Shown here: piece by piece, positions 35,530 to 43,762 of the stretch
How the letters are laid out: each line of letters begins with the position of its first letter
Position numbering within the stretch: the stretch's first letter is position 1
Origin: CAZDDI01 sp964504195
GTDB lineage: Bacteria; Chloroflexota; Anaerolineae; B4-G1; SLSP01
Assembly (NCBI GenBank): GCA_964504195.1
Contig: CAZDDI010000005.1
Coordinates: 1 to 64,000, forward strand
Length of the DNA: 64,000 bases
Direction: 5' to 3'
Translations under genes and position numbers: made by a program
Notes under the pieces: generated by a model
What the model was told of the DNA's origin: nothing
What the model saw: the letters and a program-made list of their open reading frames with translations, nothing else
Database searches by the model: none

Positions 35530-36312
35530 ATGAGTTCCGCACAACTCAATTTTAGAGTTAACAAACCGGAGAACACAATCCGGATAGTATTTGTACATCA
35601 TTCAACTGGGAGAAACCTAATACAACAGGGCGAAGTTCGGGAGTTAATGCAGACTCAAGCGTCGAGGACTGCGATGCATTATGAATTTTGGGACCAAGAC
35701 TATAACAAGATTGGTTTAAGTGATGCGTCTGGCAGCAAACTTGGGATAACTTTAAATATGCCAGGAGATAATACTGACCCAGATGGGTTAGAAGCATTGT
35801 TTAGTCAACCAATTCATACTCCTCCAGACAATGCCTTAAGTGCTCTTCTCACTTTTGATGTGGTGATTTTCAAGTCTTGCTATCCAGTTTCAGCGATTCA
35901 TAATGAGGAACAGTTGGAGCGTTACAAGCAGCACTATTTACGAATACGAGAGACCATGTTAGCAAATCCACAAACCTTTTTTGTGGTTATGACTCCTCCT
36001 CCATTAATACCAAAACCATTTCCTGTATTTCCCGGGTCTTCTACTACACCAGAAGAAGCAAGGCGCGCAAGAGAGTTCGCAAATTGGTTAACGTCTGGAG
36101 AATTCATAGCAGAACTATCTAATGTTGCTGTTTTCGACTTTTTTGATTATTTAGCTGCGCCTGATGATTCTTCAAAACAAGCAAATATGCTCCGTGCAGA
36201 ATATCGAAGCCTCTTAGGGTTTGATTCACACCCAAATTCGACCGCAAACAAAGCAGTCGCTCCGCTATTTGTGGATTTTATCGTTAAAGGGATTCAACAA
36301 TTCTTCAACTGA
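35530..36312 (+). CDS. SGNH-hydrolase-like protein, soluble copy
   Basis: 260 residues with AGGAGG 7 bases before the ATG. The alpha/beta pattern runs IRIVFVHHSTGRNL (block I position), FDVVIFKSCYP, FFVVMTPPPLIP and DSHPNSTANKAVAP (block V, Asp-x-x-His). This is an SGNH/GDSL-type order, but the usual GDS nucleophile motif is replaced by HHST. No signal peptide. Residues ~11-252 are identical to the next gene. A role in acyl transfer or esterase action on the operon product is possible; activity is unproven. Confidence 0.6.
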   Translation: MSSAQLNFRVNKPENTIRIVFVHHSTGRNLIQQGEVRELMQTQASRTAMHYEFWDQDYNKIGLSDASGSKLGITLNMPGDNTDPDGLEALFSQPIHTPPDNALSALLTFDVVIFKSCYPVSAIHNEEQLERYKQHYLRIRETMLANPQTFFVVMTPPPLIPKPFPVFPGSSTTPEEARRAREFANWLTSGEFIAELSNVAVFDFFDYLAAPDDSSKQANMLRAEYRSLLGFDSHPNSTANKAVAPLFVDFIVKGIQQFFN

Positions 36313-37232
36313 ATCTTCTTATAGCTAGCATTTTGTGACAACTCGTTTAGTTTTTAAGGATGTATTAGATGGTGAATAGTTCCATAAGTCAGGTTAAAAA
36401 AGCAAGATTACTATTTTTCACAATACTTTTGATAATTCTTTTCCTCTTAGGGCGAAGTTGGTTGCGTCCACAAGAGATATGGCCCTTTATTCTTAATGAA
36501 GGACAAAACAAACCGGAGAACACAATCCGGATAGTATTTGTACATCATTCAACTGGGAGAAACCTAATACAACAGGGCGAAGTTCGGGAGTTAATGCAGA
36601 CTCAAGCGTCGAGGACTGCGATGCATTATGAATTTTGGGACCAAGACTATAACAAGATTGGTTTAAGTGATGCGTCTGGCAGCAAACTTGGGATAACTTT
36701 AAATATGCCAGGAGATAATACTGACCCAGATGGGTTAGAAGCATTGTTTAGTCAACCAATTCATACTCCTCCAGACAATGCCTTAAGTGCTCTTCTCACT
36801 TTTGATGTGGTGATTTTCAAGTCTTGCTATCCAGTTTCAGCGATTCATAATGAGGAACAGTTGGAGCGTTACAAGCAGCACTATTTACGAATACGAGAGA
36901 CCATGTTAGCAAATCCACAAACCTTTTTTGTGGTTATGACTCCTCCTCCATTAATACCAAAACCATTTCCTGTATTTCCCGGGTCTTCTACTACACCAGA
37001 AGAAGCAAGGCGCGCAAGAGAGTTCGCAAATTGGTTAACGTCTGGAGAATTCATAGCAGAACTATCTAATGTTGCTGTTTTCGACTTTTTTGATTATTTA
37101 GCTGCGCCTGATGATTCTTCAAAACAAGCAAATATGCTCCGTGCAGAATATCGAAGCCTCTTAGGGTTTGATTCACACCCAAATTCGACCGCAAACAAAG
37201 CAGTCGCTCCGCTATTTGTGGATTTTATCGTT
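35560..37232 (+). repeat. 726-bp direct duplication (35560-36285 and 36507-37232)
   Basis: The two stretches, offset by 947 bp, appear identical throughout, including third codon positions. Identity stops sharply at both ends, so the 5' and 3' ends of the two genes differ. Confidence 0.9.
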
Positions 37233-37265
37233 TCTAGTGTTGAAAAATGGTGTGCAGGTAGATAG
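36369..37265 (+). CDS. SGNH-hydrolase-like protein, membrane-anchored copy
   Basis: 298 residues. A unique N-terminus holds a membrane anchor (about 13-30, LLFFTILLIILFLLGRSW), then the same ~242-residue SGNH-like domain as the preceding gene, ending with a different tail (SSVEKWCAGR). The domain would face outside, unlike the soluble twin, so the pair could act on the same substrate on two sides of the membrane. RBS is weak (AAGGATG). Its stop is 2 bases before the next ATG, showing tight coupling to the acyltransferase. Confidence 0.65.
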   Translation: MVNSSISQVKKARLLFFTILLIILFLLGRSWLRPQEIWPFILNEGQNKPENTIRIVFVHHSTGRNLIQQGEVRELMQTQASRTAMHYEFWDQDYNKIGLSDASGSKLGITLNMPGDNTDPDGLEALFSQPIHTPPDNALSALLTFDVVIFKSCYPVSAIHNEEQLERYKQHYLRIRETMLANPQTFFVVMTPPPLIPKPFPVFPGSSTTPEEARRAREFANWLTSGEFIAELSNVAVFDFFDYLAAPDDSSKQANMLRAEYRSLLGFDSHPNSTANKAVAPLFVDFIVSSVEKWCAGR

Positions 37266-37267
37266 CA

Positions 37268-38014
37268 ATGATAGAGGAAGAAAAAACACCTTTCTGGCAA
37301 AAAGCAGGCAAATTCCTACTTCGATGGAGTCTAAGTAAGCATTTTGCCCATATCTATTTGCGTCCCCAGAACTACAATATCCCCTATAACAAACCTGTTA
37401 TGCTGTGTATTAACCACAGTTGCAGATGGGACGTTCCTTTATCGTTATTCTTATCTGAATCTATCCTACAGTTAGATAGCTATCTTATGGCGGCTCCTCA
37501 GGTTATACAAAAATACCCACTTATGTGTAGATTTGGGTGTTTTGAAGCAGATAGCTCTAATCCTATAGAAACTACCCGGACTCTTAAATATGCGTCAACT
37601 CTTATAAGTGGTAAAAGTGATCGTTGCTTAATCATGTTTCCACAGGGAAGGTATAAGAGAAGCTATCAACGCCCTTTGGATTTCCGCCCTGGATTTGCTC
37701 AAATAGCACGTATAACACGCCCAGTAATCATCCTACCAGTAGCTTTTTATTATGAATACTTCATAGAAAGAATCCCCGAAGCATTTGTCAGCATAGGTCC
37801 TCCGGTGTTTGTTGAATCTCAAATTACGACCAACAAATTAGTCGAAGATGTTGAAGTAGCAGTAACCCGAGAATTGGATGCTTTGCAGAAAGATATTACA
37901 AATAATCAACTTGATGAATTTATCGCTATACTTGAAGAGCAAAAGAATATGCTTATAAAACTGTGGCATAGATTTGACTCAGAATGGATAGAGAGAGCTA
38001 AACGTACACTTTAA
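37268..38014 (+). CDS. PlsC-like acyltransferase
   Basis: 248 residues. The acyltransferase motif I reads NHSCRWD (H-x4-D, about 51-57) and motif III reads FPQGRYKR (usual FPEG, here Gln for Glu), followed by a PVIILPV strand (motif IV region). These are hallmarks of the glycerol-3-phosphate/lysophosphatidate acyltransferase superfamily, which moves acyl chains from CoA or ACP to a hydroxyl or amine. As last gene of the operon it may attach the carrier-bound acyl group to a lipid. Membrane association is likely though no clear helix is seen. Confidence 0.8.
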   Translation: MIEEEKTPFWQKAGKFLLRWSLSKHFAHIYLRPQNYNIPYNKPVMLCINHSCRWDVPLSLFLSESILQLDSYLMAAPQVIQKYPLMCRFGCFEADSSNPIETTRTLKYASTLISGKSDRCLIMFPQGRYKRSYQRPLDFRPGFAQIARITRPVIILPVAFYYEYFIERIPEAFVSIGPPVFVESQITTNKLVEDVEVAVTRELDALQKDITNNQLDEFIAILEEQKNMLIKLWHRFDSEWIERAKRTL

Positions 38015-38102
38015 ACTCTCTGCTAAAGTTATAGAAAACACCATTTTCTTATATTAGGAAATAATAAGGTGTGAGATCTTGTAAAAACTCAGGGCGTTTT
38101 TT

Positions 38103-39706
38103 GGCATGGCTCAGAATCAGTTTGACACTTGGCAAACCGGCAGAAGCCCCGATAATACCGCTAACTTGAAGGGGGAGGGCTGGGCCATGGCAGCACGAAA
38201 ATCTTTGTCGGTGACAGAGCGGCGGACGATTGCGGTAAAGATGTTGGACCCGGAACGCCCGCGCGGCACCCCCGGGCAATTGGCTGAGCAGTATAACCTG
38301 AGCCGACAGATGACGTACTATCTGGCGGATCGCGCGGAAAGGGCATTGGACGCGGCCCTGACGCCCCGCTCGGGGCCAGAGCCGCAGGATACGGTCATCA
38401 CTGTCACCCCCGCGCGGTTGCGCCGGGCGGTGACCTTGGCGGCGTTGGTGGGCGTGTCGCAACGAGACACCCAGCTGCTCCTGGCGGAAGTGTTGGACAC
38501 GCAACGCTCGACAGGGTATGTGGCCCAGGTCCTGGCGCAGGCAGAGCACTTGGCTGCCGCGCGCAACGGCGAACTCCAGCTGCCCTTGGCAGGATTGCTG
38601 GCCGCGGATGAGCTCTTCTTGCACGCGCAACCGATTCTGGGCGTGGTGCAGCCGGCCAGTTTGTTTATTGCGGATCTGCGGCTGACGGCCCACCGCGACG
38701 GGACGACGTGGGGCTGCACATTTCTCGACTTACCCGAGGTCGCAGGGGTGATTAGTGATGCTGGAGCGGGCTTGGCGGCCGGGGGTACCCTGGCCGCAGT
38801 TCCCTGTCAGGTGGGGGATTGGTTTCACCCGTTGCTGCAAGCGGCGTATATTGAAGCACAATACGAGCGGCAGGCTTATGCGGCCTTGGCCAAAGTCTAT
38901 GCGCGGGAGGAGCAGTTGGCTCAGACCACCACTACGAAACGCTGGGAAAACCATTGGCAACAATACCTGCGTGAGGACGCCGTCGCCGCCCAAGCCATTG
39001 AGCGCTATGACCAATGGCGGCTGTTGCGGTGGCAGTTGCGCGCGTTGGCGGGGCAGTTTGACTGGGATACCGGGGCGGTACGTCAGCCGGAGACGGTGCA
39101 AGCGCACCTGCTGCTGCTGGCCGACCGCTTGGCCCCGTGGGCCGTGGGCACGCTGGCTCAGGCGCTGGTCCGCTTGCTGCGCACCCAAGCCGCAGCCTTG
39201 ACCGTGGGACTGCCGCAACTGGCCCAAGCCCTGCAGCCGTTGGCGCAAGCTTGGGGAGCAGAGGCCGTCCGTGTGGTCTGCCGCCTGAGCCAAGCGTTGC
39301 ACGAAGCTGCCTGTCCGGCCTGGTTGCCAGCGCAACGCCGCCACCTGGAACAGGCCATCACAGAGAGCCTCGCTTGGGCCAGTGCCTACCTGGGGCCCCA
39401 TCTGGCGACCCTGCAACGCCTGCTGGCGGCCATCTTGGCCTACTGGCCGCGCACCAGCAGTGCCATCGAGTGCCTGAATAGCCTGTTGCGCCCGTATTTG
39501 AACGGCCGCAAGCAGGTCGATCAAGGGTTTCTGGACCTCTTCCGTTTCTATCATAACACCCATTGCTTTGTGCGGGGCAAGCGTGCGGGGGCCACGCCCC
39601 TGGAATTGGCCGGTGGTCCGGCGATTCCCGACCCGCTCGCCTTCCTCGGCCTCGGAGCAAAATCCTGATTTGTCAAACTGACTTCCCTAGGGTTTTGAGC
39701 CATGCC
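38103..39706 (+). mobile_element. Insertion sequence, 1.6 kb, 8-bp target duplication
   Basis: The element runs from GGCATGGCTCA (38103) to its complement TGAGCCATGCC (ending 39706) and is flanked by CGTTTTTT at 38095-38102 and 39707-39714. The right inner end shares CAGTTTGACA with the left end. It carries one DDE transposase gene. It is GC-rich inside an AT-rich island, so it came from a different source or from the host backbone. Confidence 0.85.
38187..39668 (+). CDS. DDE-type transposase
   Basis: 493 residues from the ATG at 38187, preceded by GGGGGAGGG; an upstream ATG at 38106 would lie inside the terminal repeat. An N-terminal HTH-like region (~20-60) recognises DNA. Putative catalytic acids are in AADELFLH (Asp), GVISDAG (Asp) and TSSAIECLNSLLRPY (Glu), an order compatible with the RNase H-like DDE fold. 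The C-terminus (HNTHCFVRGKRAGATPLE) resembles several unclassified bacterial transposases. I cannot assign a named IS family. The frame appears intact. Confidence 0.75.
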   Translation: MAARKSLSVTERRTIAVKMLDPERPRGTPGQLAEQYNLSRQMTYYLADRAERALDAALTPRSGPEPQDTVITVTPARLRRAVTLAALVGVSQRDTQLLLAEVLDTQRSTGYVAQVLAQAEHLAAARNGELQLPLAGLLAADELFLHAQPILGVVQPASLFIADLRLTAHRDGTTWGCTFLDLPEVAGVISDAGAGLAAGGTLAAVPCQVGDWFHPLLQAAYIEAQYERQAYAALAKVYAREEQLAQTTTTKRWENHWQQYLREDAVAAQAIERYDQWRLLRWQLRALAGQFDWDTGAVRQPETVQAHLLLLADRLAPWAVGTLAQALVRLLRTQAAALTVGLPQLAQALQPLAQAWGAEAVRVVCRLSQALHEAACPAWLPAQRRHLEQAITESLAWASAYLGPHLATLQRLLAAILAYWPRTSSAIECLNSLLRPYLNGRKQVDQGFLDLFRFYHNTHCFVRGKRAGATPLELAGGPAIPDPLAFLGLGAKS

Positions 39707-39715
39707 CGTTTTTTG

Positions 39716-40674
39716 ACTTCGAATTTTTTCTTGTTCTTGTGTATAGACCCTACCCATCCCGCCGCCAGTAACATGCACCGTTGGGTCGCTTAATAATATT
39801 GTTTGGCACGCAAAAAGTTATTCGTTAAGAAAAGTGGTAATTCTTTATGTGTAACTTTTTTGAGGGGGTTTTACTAGGATATCTTGAAGCAGCATTTAGA
39901 GCATGGAAAGACATGTTATTTGAAGAATTCTCTTGAAAGAAGTTTTTCTGTTCACCATTGATTGTTGCGTTATGGGTAATTATTCTAGGTCCTATGGTTG
40001 TTCCCTGATGGTCACTACATATTAGACATTATCGGAAATAAGGATTTGCAACTTGAATCATAAAATGTTCATAGTAAATTTTTAGCAATATAATACAAGG
40101 TTGTATTTGCGGTGTACTCACCCCATTTTAAGCAGGGAACATACTCTTATTCTTGCGCTATCACATAAAAAAACAATCTTTACTACAAAACCTTTCACAA
40201 GGTGTGCCCCGCGAGATTTATTGCCTCATTGTCACATTATCAAGGATATTTTAAGCGGTATTACCACAGATTTTTAAGAAATAGCGATGGAGTTCTTCAT
40301 AGATTGCACAACTTGTTTATTTTATTGCGCAAGATAAGATATTTCGTTTTATTTTTAATTTGCGTGGAATATCAAAAAATTATTTAAGATAATGTCTATT
40401 GATTGGAGCCAGCGCAGTAGGAATGGAGCGGATTACCTTGAAACATGGAAAGCGTTATTACGAAAGCCTCCTAGTAAATTTATGCAAAAAGAAAGAGATA
40501 CTAGATGGTTACTCAAAAAAAATAACTCGCTTCTTAAGTTGTGGAGATAATTAACAGCCACTGATATCAAACAGAGTTATGTGAATAGTTTCTCAAAGCG
40601 ACAGATTTACATATCTAATTCTATATCAGATTAAGTAATAAATATAGTTTGCGTATTTTAAAAATAATCTTTAA
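39716..40674. other. AT-rich stretch, mostly without genes
   Basis: About 960 AT-rich bases between the IS and the mdh gene. Only short frames occur; one with some protein character is listed at 40392. No RNA gene, strong palindrome or clear promoter was found. It may be decayed DNA of the imported island. Confidence 0.4.
40392..40550 (+). CDS. Possible 52-aa basic protein
   Basis: An ATG at 40392 opens a 52-residue frame beginning MSIDWSQRSRNGADYL and ending KLWR. It is rich in Lys, Arg and Trp. No Shine-Dalgarno sequence is evident (AAGATA only), so this may be a remnant. Confidence 0.25.
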   Translation: MSIDWSQRSRNGADYLETWKALLRKPPSKFMQKERDTRWLLKKNNSLLKLWR

Positions 40675-41193
40675 ATGAAGAAAATCACAGTAATAGGAAG
40701 TGGTAATGTCGGCGGTTCTATAGCCCAACGGCTTGCAGATGCGGGGGGAGTTAATATTGTCCTGGTTGACAGACTTGGGGATTTAGCGCGAGGAAAAAGC
40801 CTTGACCTTTATGAGTCCCTGCCCCTTATTGGTATAGATACTGATATCGTTGGTACTTCAAATTATGAGGAGACAGCAGAATCGGATGTTGTAATCATCA
40901 CAGCAGGCATTCCGCGCAAATCGAAAATGACGAGGAATGATTTACTGGATTCGAATGCGGAAATTGTTGCGGAGTGTGTATCGGCAGCTATCGAGTATTC
41001 TCCCAATAGTATTTTACTCATAGTAACTAACCCAGTATGTGCTATGTCTCATGTGGCTTACATCGCCAGCAAATTCCCCAAACAACGTGTTATTGGGTTG
41101 TCTGGTTTGTTAGATACATCACGTATGAGAGCTTTTATAGCTACCGAAATTGGTGTTTCTGTGGAGAGCATTCAGGCACTTGTAATAGGTGAC
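40675..41193 (+). pseudogene. mdh: Malate dehydrogenase, 5' part (interrupted by IS4-family element)
   Basis: 173 codons with the Rossmann motif VIGSGNVGGSIAQ, the NAD-ribose Asp (LVDRLGD), the substrate-binding Arg in ITAGIPRKSKMTR, TNPV and GLSGLLDTSR. These match LDH-like NAD-dependent malate dehydrogenases, which interconvert malate and oxaloacetate. The frame stops making sense at the IS edge (41194). Joined to 42396-42806 after removing one ATAGGTGAC copy it gives 309 residues, the usual size of this enzyme. ATG at 40675 lacks an obvious RBS (only TTTAA upstream). Confidence 0.9.
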
Positions 41194-42386
41194 CTAGCCA
41201 CCGGACACTTTTTTCAAAAGTACGGTAGCCAGTAGATACGGAACGTCTCTTCATTGGTAATGTGGCGATTGACCATCTCCAAACCAATGCGGAAAATGCT
41301 CAAATCCCGGCGGTCGGCCCGGTCGACCAGATACCGCTGACTGTTTTTGATGACCCGGGAACCATAGGCGATGAGCCACAGGTAGACCAAGACCACCCCT
41401 AAAGTCAGGCGGGAGAGGCGCAAAAAATGGCGGAGTTGGGTGCTTTCTAAATCAAAACCGTGCCCCTTGAGATCGCCAAACAGCTCCTCAATCCACATCC
41501 GTTTGCGGTACAAGCGCAAGGCTGCGCGGAGATCGGGAAAATTGGTCGCCAAGAGCCAGGGGTGAGCTTCTCCGGGCTGCCAATAAGCGGCCAGGTTGAC
41601 GTGATAGGCGTGCTTGTGGGTCAGCTGGGCTTGGGGGTGCCACACCTGTTGGCGCCAGCGCGTGATCAGGGTTGCAAAGGGCTGCCACCCGCCCTGAGGC
41701 TGGACTTGGACCTGGGTATCGCGGGCTTGGCGCAAGACATATTTCCAACCCACGCGGTCTAACCATTTTAATACCGCTACTGCGCCAAATTCACCGTCTC
41801 CCGCCAGATACACTTGTGCGCCGGCGGGCATTAAGCTGTGAACGTAGGCCAGCAAGGCTATTTGTTTCCGGCCACTACTGTGCCCGCGCGGGCCTTGCAC
41901 CCACGTCCAGGCGATAGGAATGGCCCGCCGCCGATAAGCGACTGCCACCATCAGCAGTTGGTGATTAAAGCCAATTTTGCTGCCATCGAGCAACAACCGA
42001 ATCGGCAGGCCCTGGGCGACGATTTCAGCCAAGATGTTTTCCGCGAGTGGGCGATACCAAGCGCGCACGCGAATGGCCGGGTTGTCCAGCAGCCGGCGGA
42101 TTTTGCGGGTCTTGCTGGGATTGGTGGCCGGGCCCGGAATTTCCTTCGCCACCTTGTACAGGTATACCGACCCGCAAAAGAACAGGCCCATCAAGAACTG
42201 GGCGAAGACTTTTAAGCGGCCCTGATGTTCATCCGGCAACCAGGTTGCCAAATCCGCGTGTAGTTGATGTGCTAATTGACTGCGTGCATTCATAGAACCT
42301 CCTTGCAAGATTATGCTTATTTATAACCATATAATTATTGTTTATCTTTGTCAAGTCATTCCTGACAAAAAGTGTCCGGTGGCTAG
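41194..42386 (-). mobile_element. IS4-family insertion sequence, 1193 bp, with 9-bp target duplication
   Basis: Terminal inverted repeats CTAGCCACCGGACACTTTTT are perfect over 20 bp at both ends (41194 and 42386). The target ATAGGTGAC is duplicated at 41185-41193 and 42387-42395. The element carries one transposase on the minus strand and splits mdh. Confidence 0.95.
41214..42293 (-). CDS. IS4-family transposase
   Basis: 359 residues from the ATG at 42293, which has AAGGAGG upstream (a start at 42308 is less likely). The catalytic core shows LLLDGSKIG (first Asp), LAGDGEFG (second Asp) and YRKRMWIEELFGDLKG, a perfect Y-x2-R-x3-E-x6-K signature of IS4-type transposases. Frame intact and terminal repeats perfect, so the element is probably recent and active. 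Its C-terminal residues extend almost to the left terminal repeat. Confidence 0.95.
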   Translation of the reverse strand: MNARSQLAHQLHADLATWLPDEHQGRLKVFAQFLMGLFFCGSVYLYKVAKEIPGPATNPSKTRKIRRLLDNPAIRVRAWYRPLAENILAEIVAQGLPIRLLLDGSKIGFNHQLLMVAVAYRRRAIPIAWTWVQGPRGHSSGRKQIALLAYVHSLMPAGAQVYLAGDGEFGAVAVLKWLDRVGWKYVLRQARDTQVQVQPQGGWQPFATLITRWRQQVWHPQAQLTHKHAYHVNLAAYWQPGEAHPWLLATNFPDLRAALRLYRKRMWIEELFGDLKGHGFDLESTQLRHFLRLSRLTLGVVLVYLWLIAYGSRVIKNSQRYLVDRADRRDLSIFRIGLEMVNRHITNEETFRIYWLPYF

Positions 42387-42395
42387 ATAGGTGAC

Positions 42396-42806
42396 CATAG
42401 TGACAACATGCTACCCCTTACAAATTATTCCAATATTGCAGGTATTCCTCTCTCTGAGATAATGACCGGAGAACAGATAGAGCGAGTTATAGTTCATACT
42501 AAAAATAGCGGAACCGAAATTGTAAATTTGTTAAAGACGGGAAGTGCTTATTACGCCCCTTCGGCTGCTGTGCTTGAGATCGTGGACTCCATTTTGAAAG
42601 ACAAGAAAAAAATACTTCCTTGTGCGGTTTATCTAGAAGGCGAATTTGGAATCAATGATACCTTTATTGGGGTACCGGCAAAAATCGGTAGGGGTGGTGT
42701 GGAACAAGTCTTCGAAATCATCCTTAGTATGGACGAAATAACATTGTTACAAAAGTCAGCGAATTCCATAAAGCAAATTGTTAATACACTAGGTCGGGTG
42801 GGGTGA
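42396..42806 (+). pseudogene. mdh: Malate dehydrogenase, 3' part
   Basis: 136 codons continuing the mdh frame directly after the target duplication. The junction restores VIGDHSDNMLPL, the catalytic His motif usually written GxHGDxMVP, with Ser in place of Gly. The following region (YYAPSAAV, CAVYLEGEFG, VPAKIGRGGVEQV) is standard. An internal ATG at 42408 could start a useless 132-residue fragment. Confidence 0.9.
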
Positions 42807-43040
42807 TGAAAGTGGTGGATCCAAACTGGGTCTTTAACTGCCTTCGGCGACGCGGGACGCGCCGCCGAAACTTGGATGAAACCGGCCAGCTCCTCGGCAT
42901 GCAAGCGACTTTTGGCTGGCGACTTACCCGTCGCTTCATTCGACAGCTTTGCCCGCCACTTGCGCGCGCTGTGTGTGACTCAAAAACTAACTCAAGAGAC
43001 CTGCTCTAGTGTACTGGACTTTCTATTCGAAAAAATCACT
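42807..43040. other. Intergenic region between mdh and the Tad locus
   Basis: Composition turns GC-rich at about 42830-42960, with a short open frame that looks like a shadow of degraded coding DNA (TFGWRLTRRFIRQLCPPLAR), then AT-rich again before the promoter at 43041. No intact gene is supported. Confidence 0.35.
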
Positions 43041-43070
43041 TTGCTATCACTCTCTATCCCATGCTACAAT
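43041..43070 (+). promoter_or_regulatory. Promoter-like TTGCTA-18-TACAAT at the head of the Tad locus
   Basis: TTGCTA (43041-43046) and TACAAT (43065-43070) with an 18-base spacer, 140 bases before the first lipoprotein gene. Same geometry as at 3017, 26035 and 44431. Confidence 0.6.
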
Positions 43071-43076
43071 AAAACC

Positions 43077-43176
43077 ATAACACTGTAACCAACGCTCACC
43101 GCAGGAACCTCCATGCCTGCACATCCAAAGGGGAGGCCGCGACAATGCCCGGTATTGTTGCGACCTCCCCTTTTTT
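43077..43176 (+). ncRNA. Structured leader with terminator hairpin (copy B)
   Basis: After the promoter comes a GCAGG/CCTGC hairpin (43101-43105/43116-43120), then a long hairpin (43127-43146 with 43154-43173) whose outer arm is AAAGGGGAGG/CCTCCCCTTT, ending in six T's, 34 bases before the ATG. This is an attenuator layout: most transcripts could end here unless an anti-terminating signal acts. Confidence 0.6.
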
Positions 43177-43209
43177 GTTGTCCCCAATCCCATACCCAGG
43201 AGTCACAAC

Positions 43210-43761
43210 ATGCCCAAAGTCATTCCCTTGCTCATCCTCATCGCCCTGGCCCTGCTCTGGCCCGGCTGCACCCCCACGCCGCCGCCCGGCGATGCCCTCC
43301 CCCCGCATCCCATCGTCGTCGCCACGCCCACGCCGGGCGCGGCGCAGCTCCGCGTCACCCGCGCTATCACCCAGGCCAATACGCCGCTGCCCACTGCAAG
43401 CAGCGCGCTGACCCTGACCGCGCCTCTGTCCTTGCATCTCGCGGTCCCGCCGCCCGGTATCCGCGTCATCGTCACTGCCGAGGTGCAGAACACCGGCGCG
43501 GCTGCGCTCGCCCTGCCCCGCGCCGAGTTCACCCTGCACGATAACGCCGGGCAAGTCTACAGCCGCGATCGCGCCGCAGAACTGGCCCTGCTCGATACCC
43601 CGCTGCTCGCGGAGCACTCCCTGCCGCCCGGCGCACAAGCCACAGGCGCGCTGGTTTTCGCCGTCAGCCAGGAGTACGCGCCGCCGCTGCGCCTGGTAAC
43701 GCGACTCCCCGGCAGCCCGCCGCTTATGTCCACCTCGTTCACGCTTGAGGAGGAGAACTGA
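43210..43761 (+). CDS. Lipoprotein with DUF4352-like beta domain
   Basis: 183 residues. A signal peptide ends in the lipobox LWPGC (Cys about 20), followed by a Pro/Thr-rich linker. The rest (about 60-183) resembles DUF4352/TELO-type immunoglobulin-like domains (VIVTAEVQNTGAAALALPRAEFTLHDNAGQVY is split by my reading into strands). Exported and lipid-anchored, likely part of the pilus locus surface complex. AGGAG 8 bases before the ATG sets the start. It lies directly after the attenuator-type leader and is followed by a TadZ-like gene one base after its stop. Confidence 0.7.
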   Translation: MPKVIPLLILIALALLWPGCTPTPPPGDALPPHPIVVATPTPGAAQLRVTRAITQANTPLPTASSALTLTAPLSLHLAVPPPGIRVIVTAEVQNTGAAALALPRAEFTLHDNAGQVYSRDRAAELALLDTPLLAEHSLPPGAQATGALVFAVSQEYAPPLRLVTRLPGSPPLMSTSFTLEEEN

Positions 43762-43762
43762 G

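Noticed and set aside
30652..39714. Target duplication around the whole 9-kb operon plus IS
   Set aside because: The base pairs before 30660 (ATTGTGGA) do not match those after 39706 (CGTTTTTT); only the 1.6-kb IS has matching flanks.
42803..43009. 68-residue ORF after mdh
   Set aside because: Mixed composition, overlaps the mdh stop and ends just before a promoter; no RBS or family pattern.
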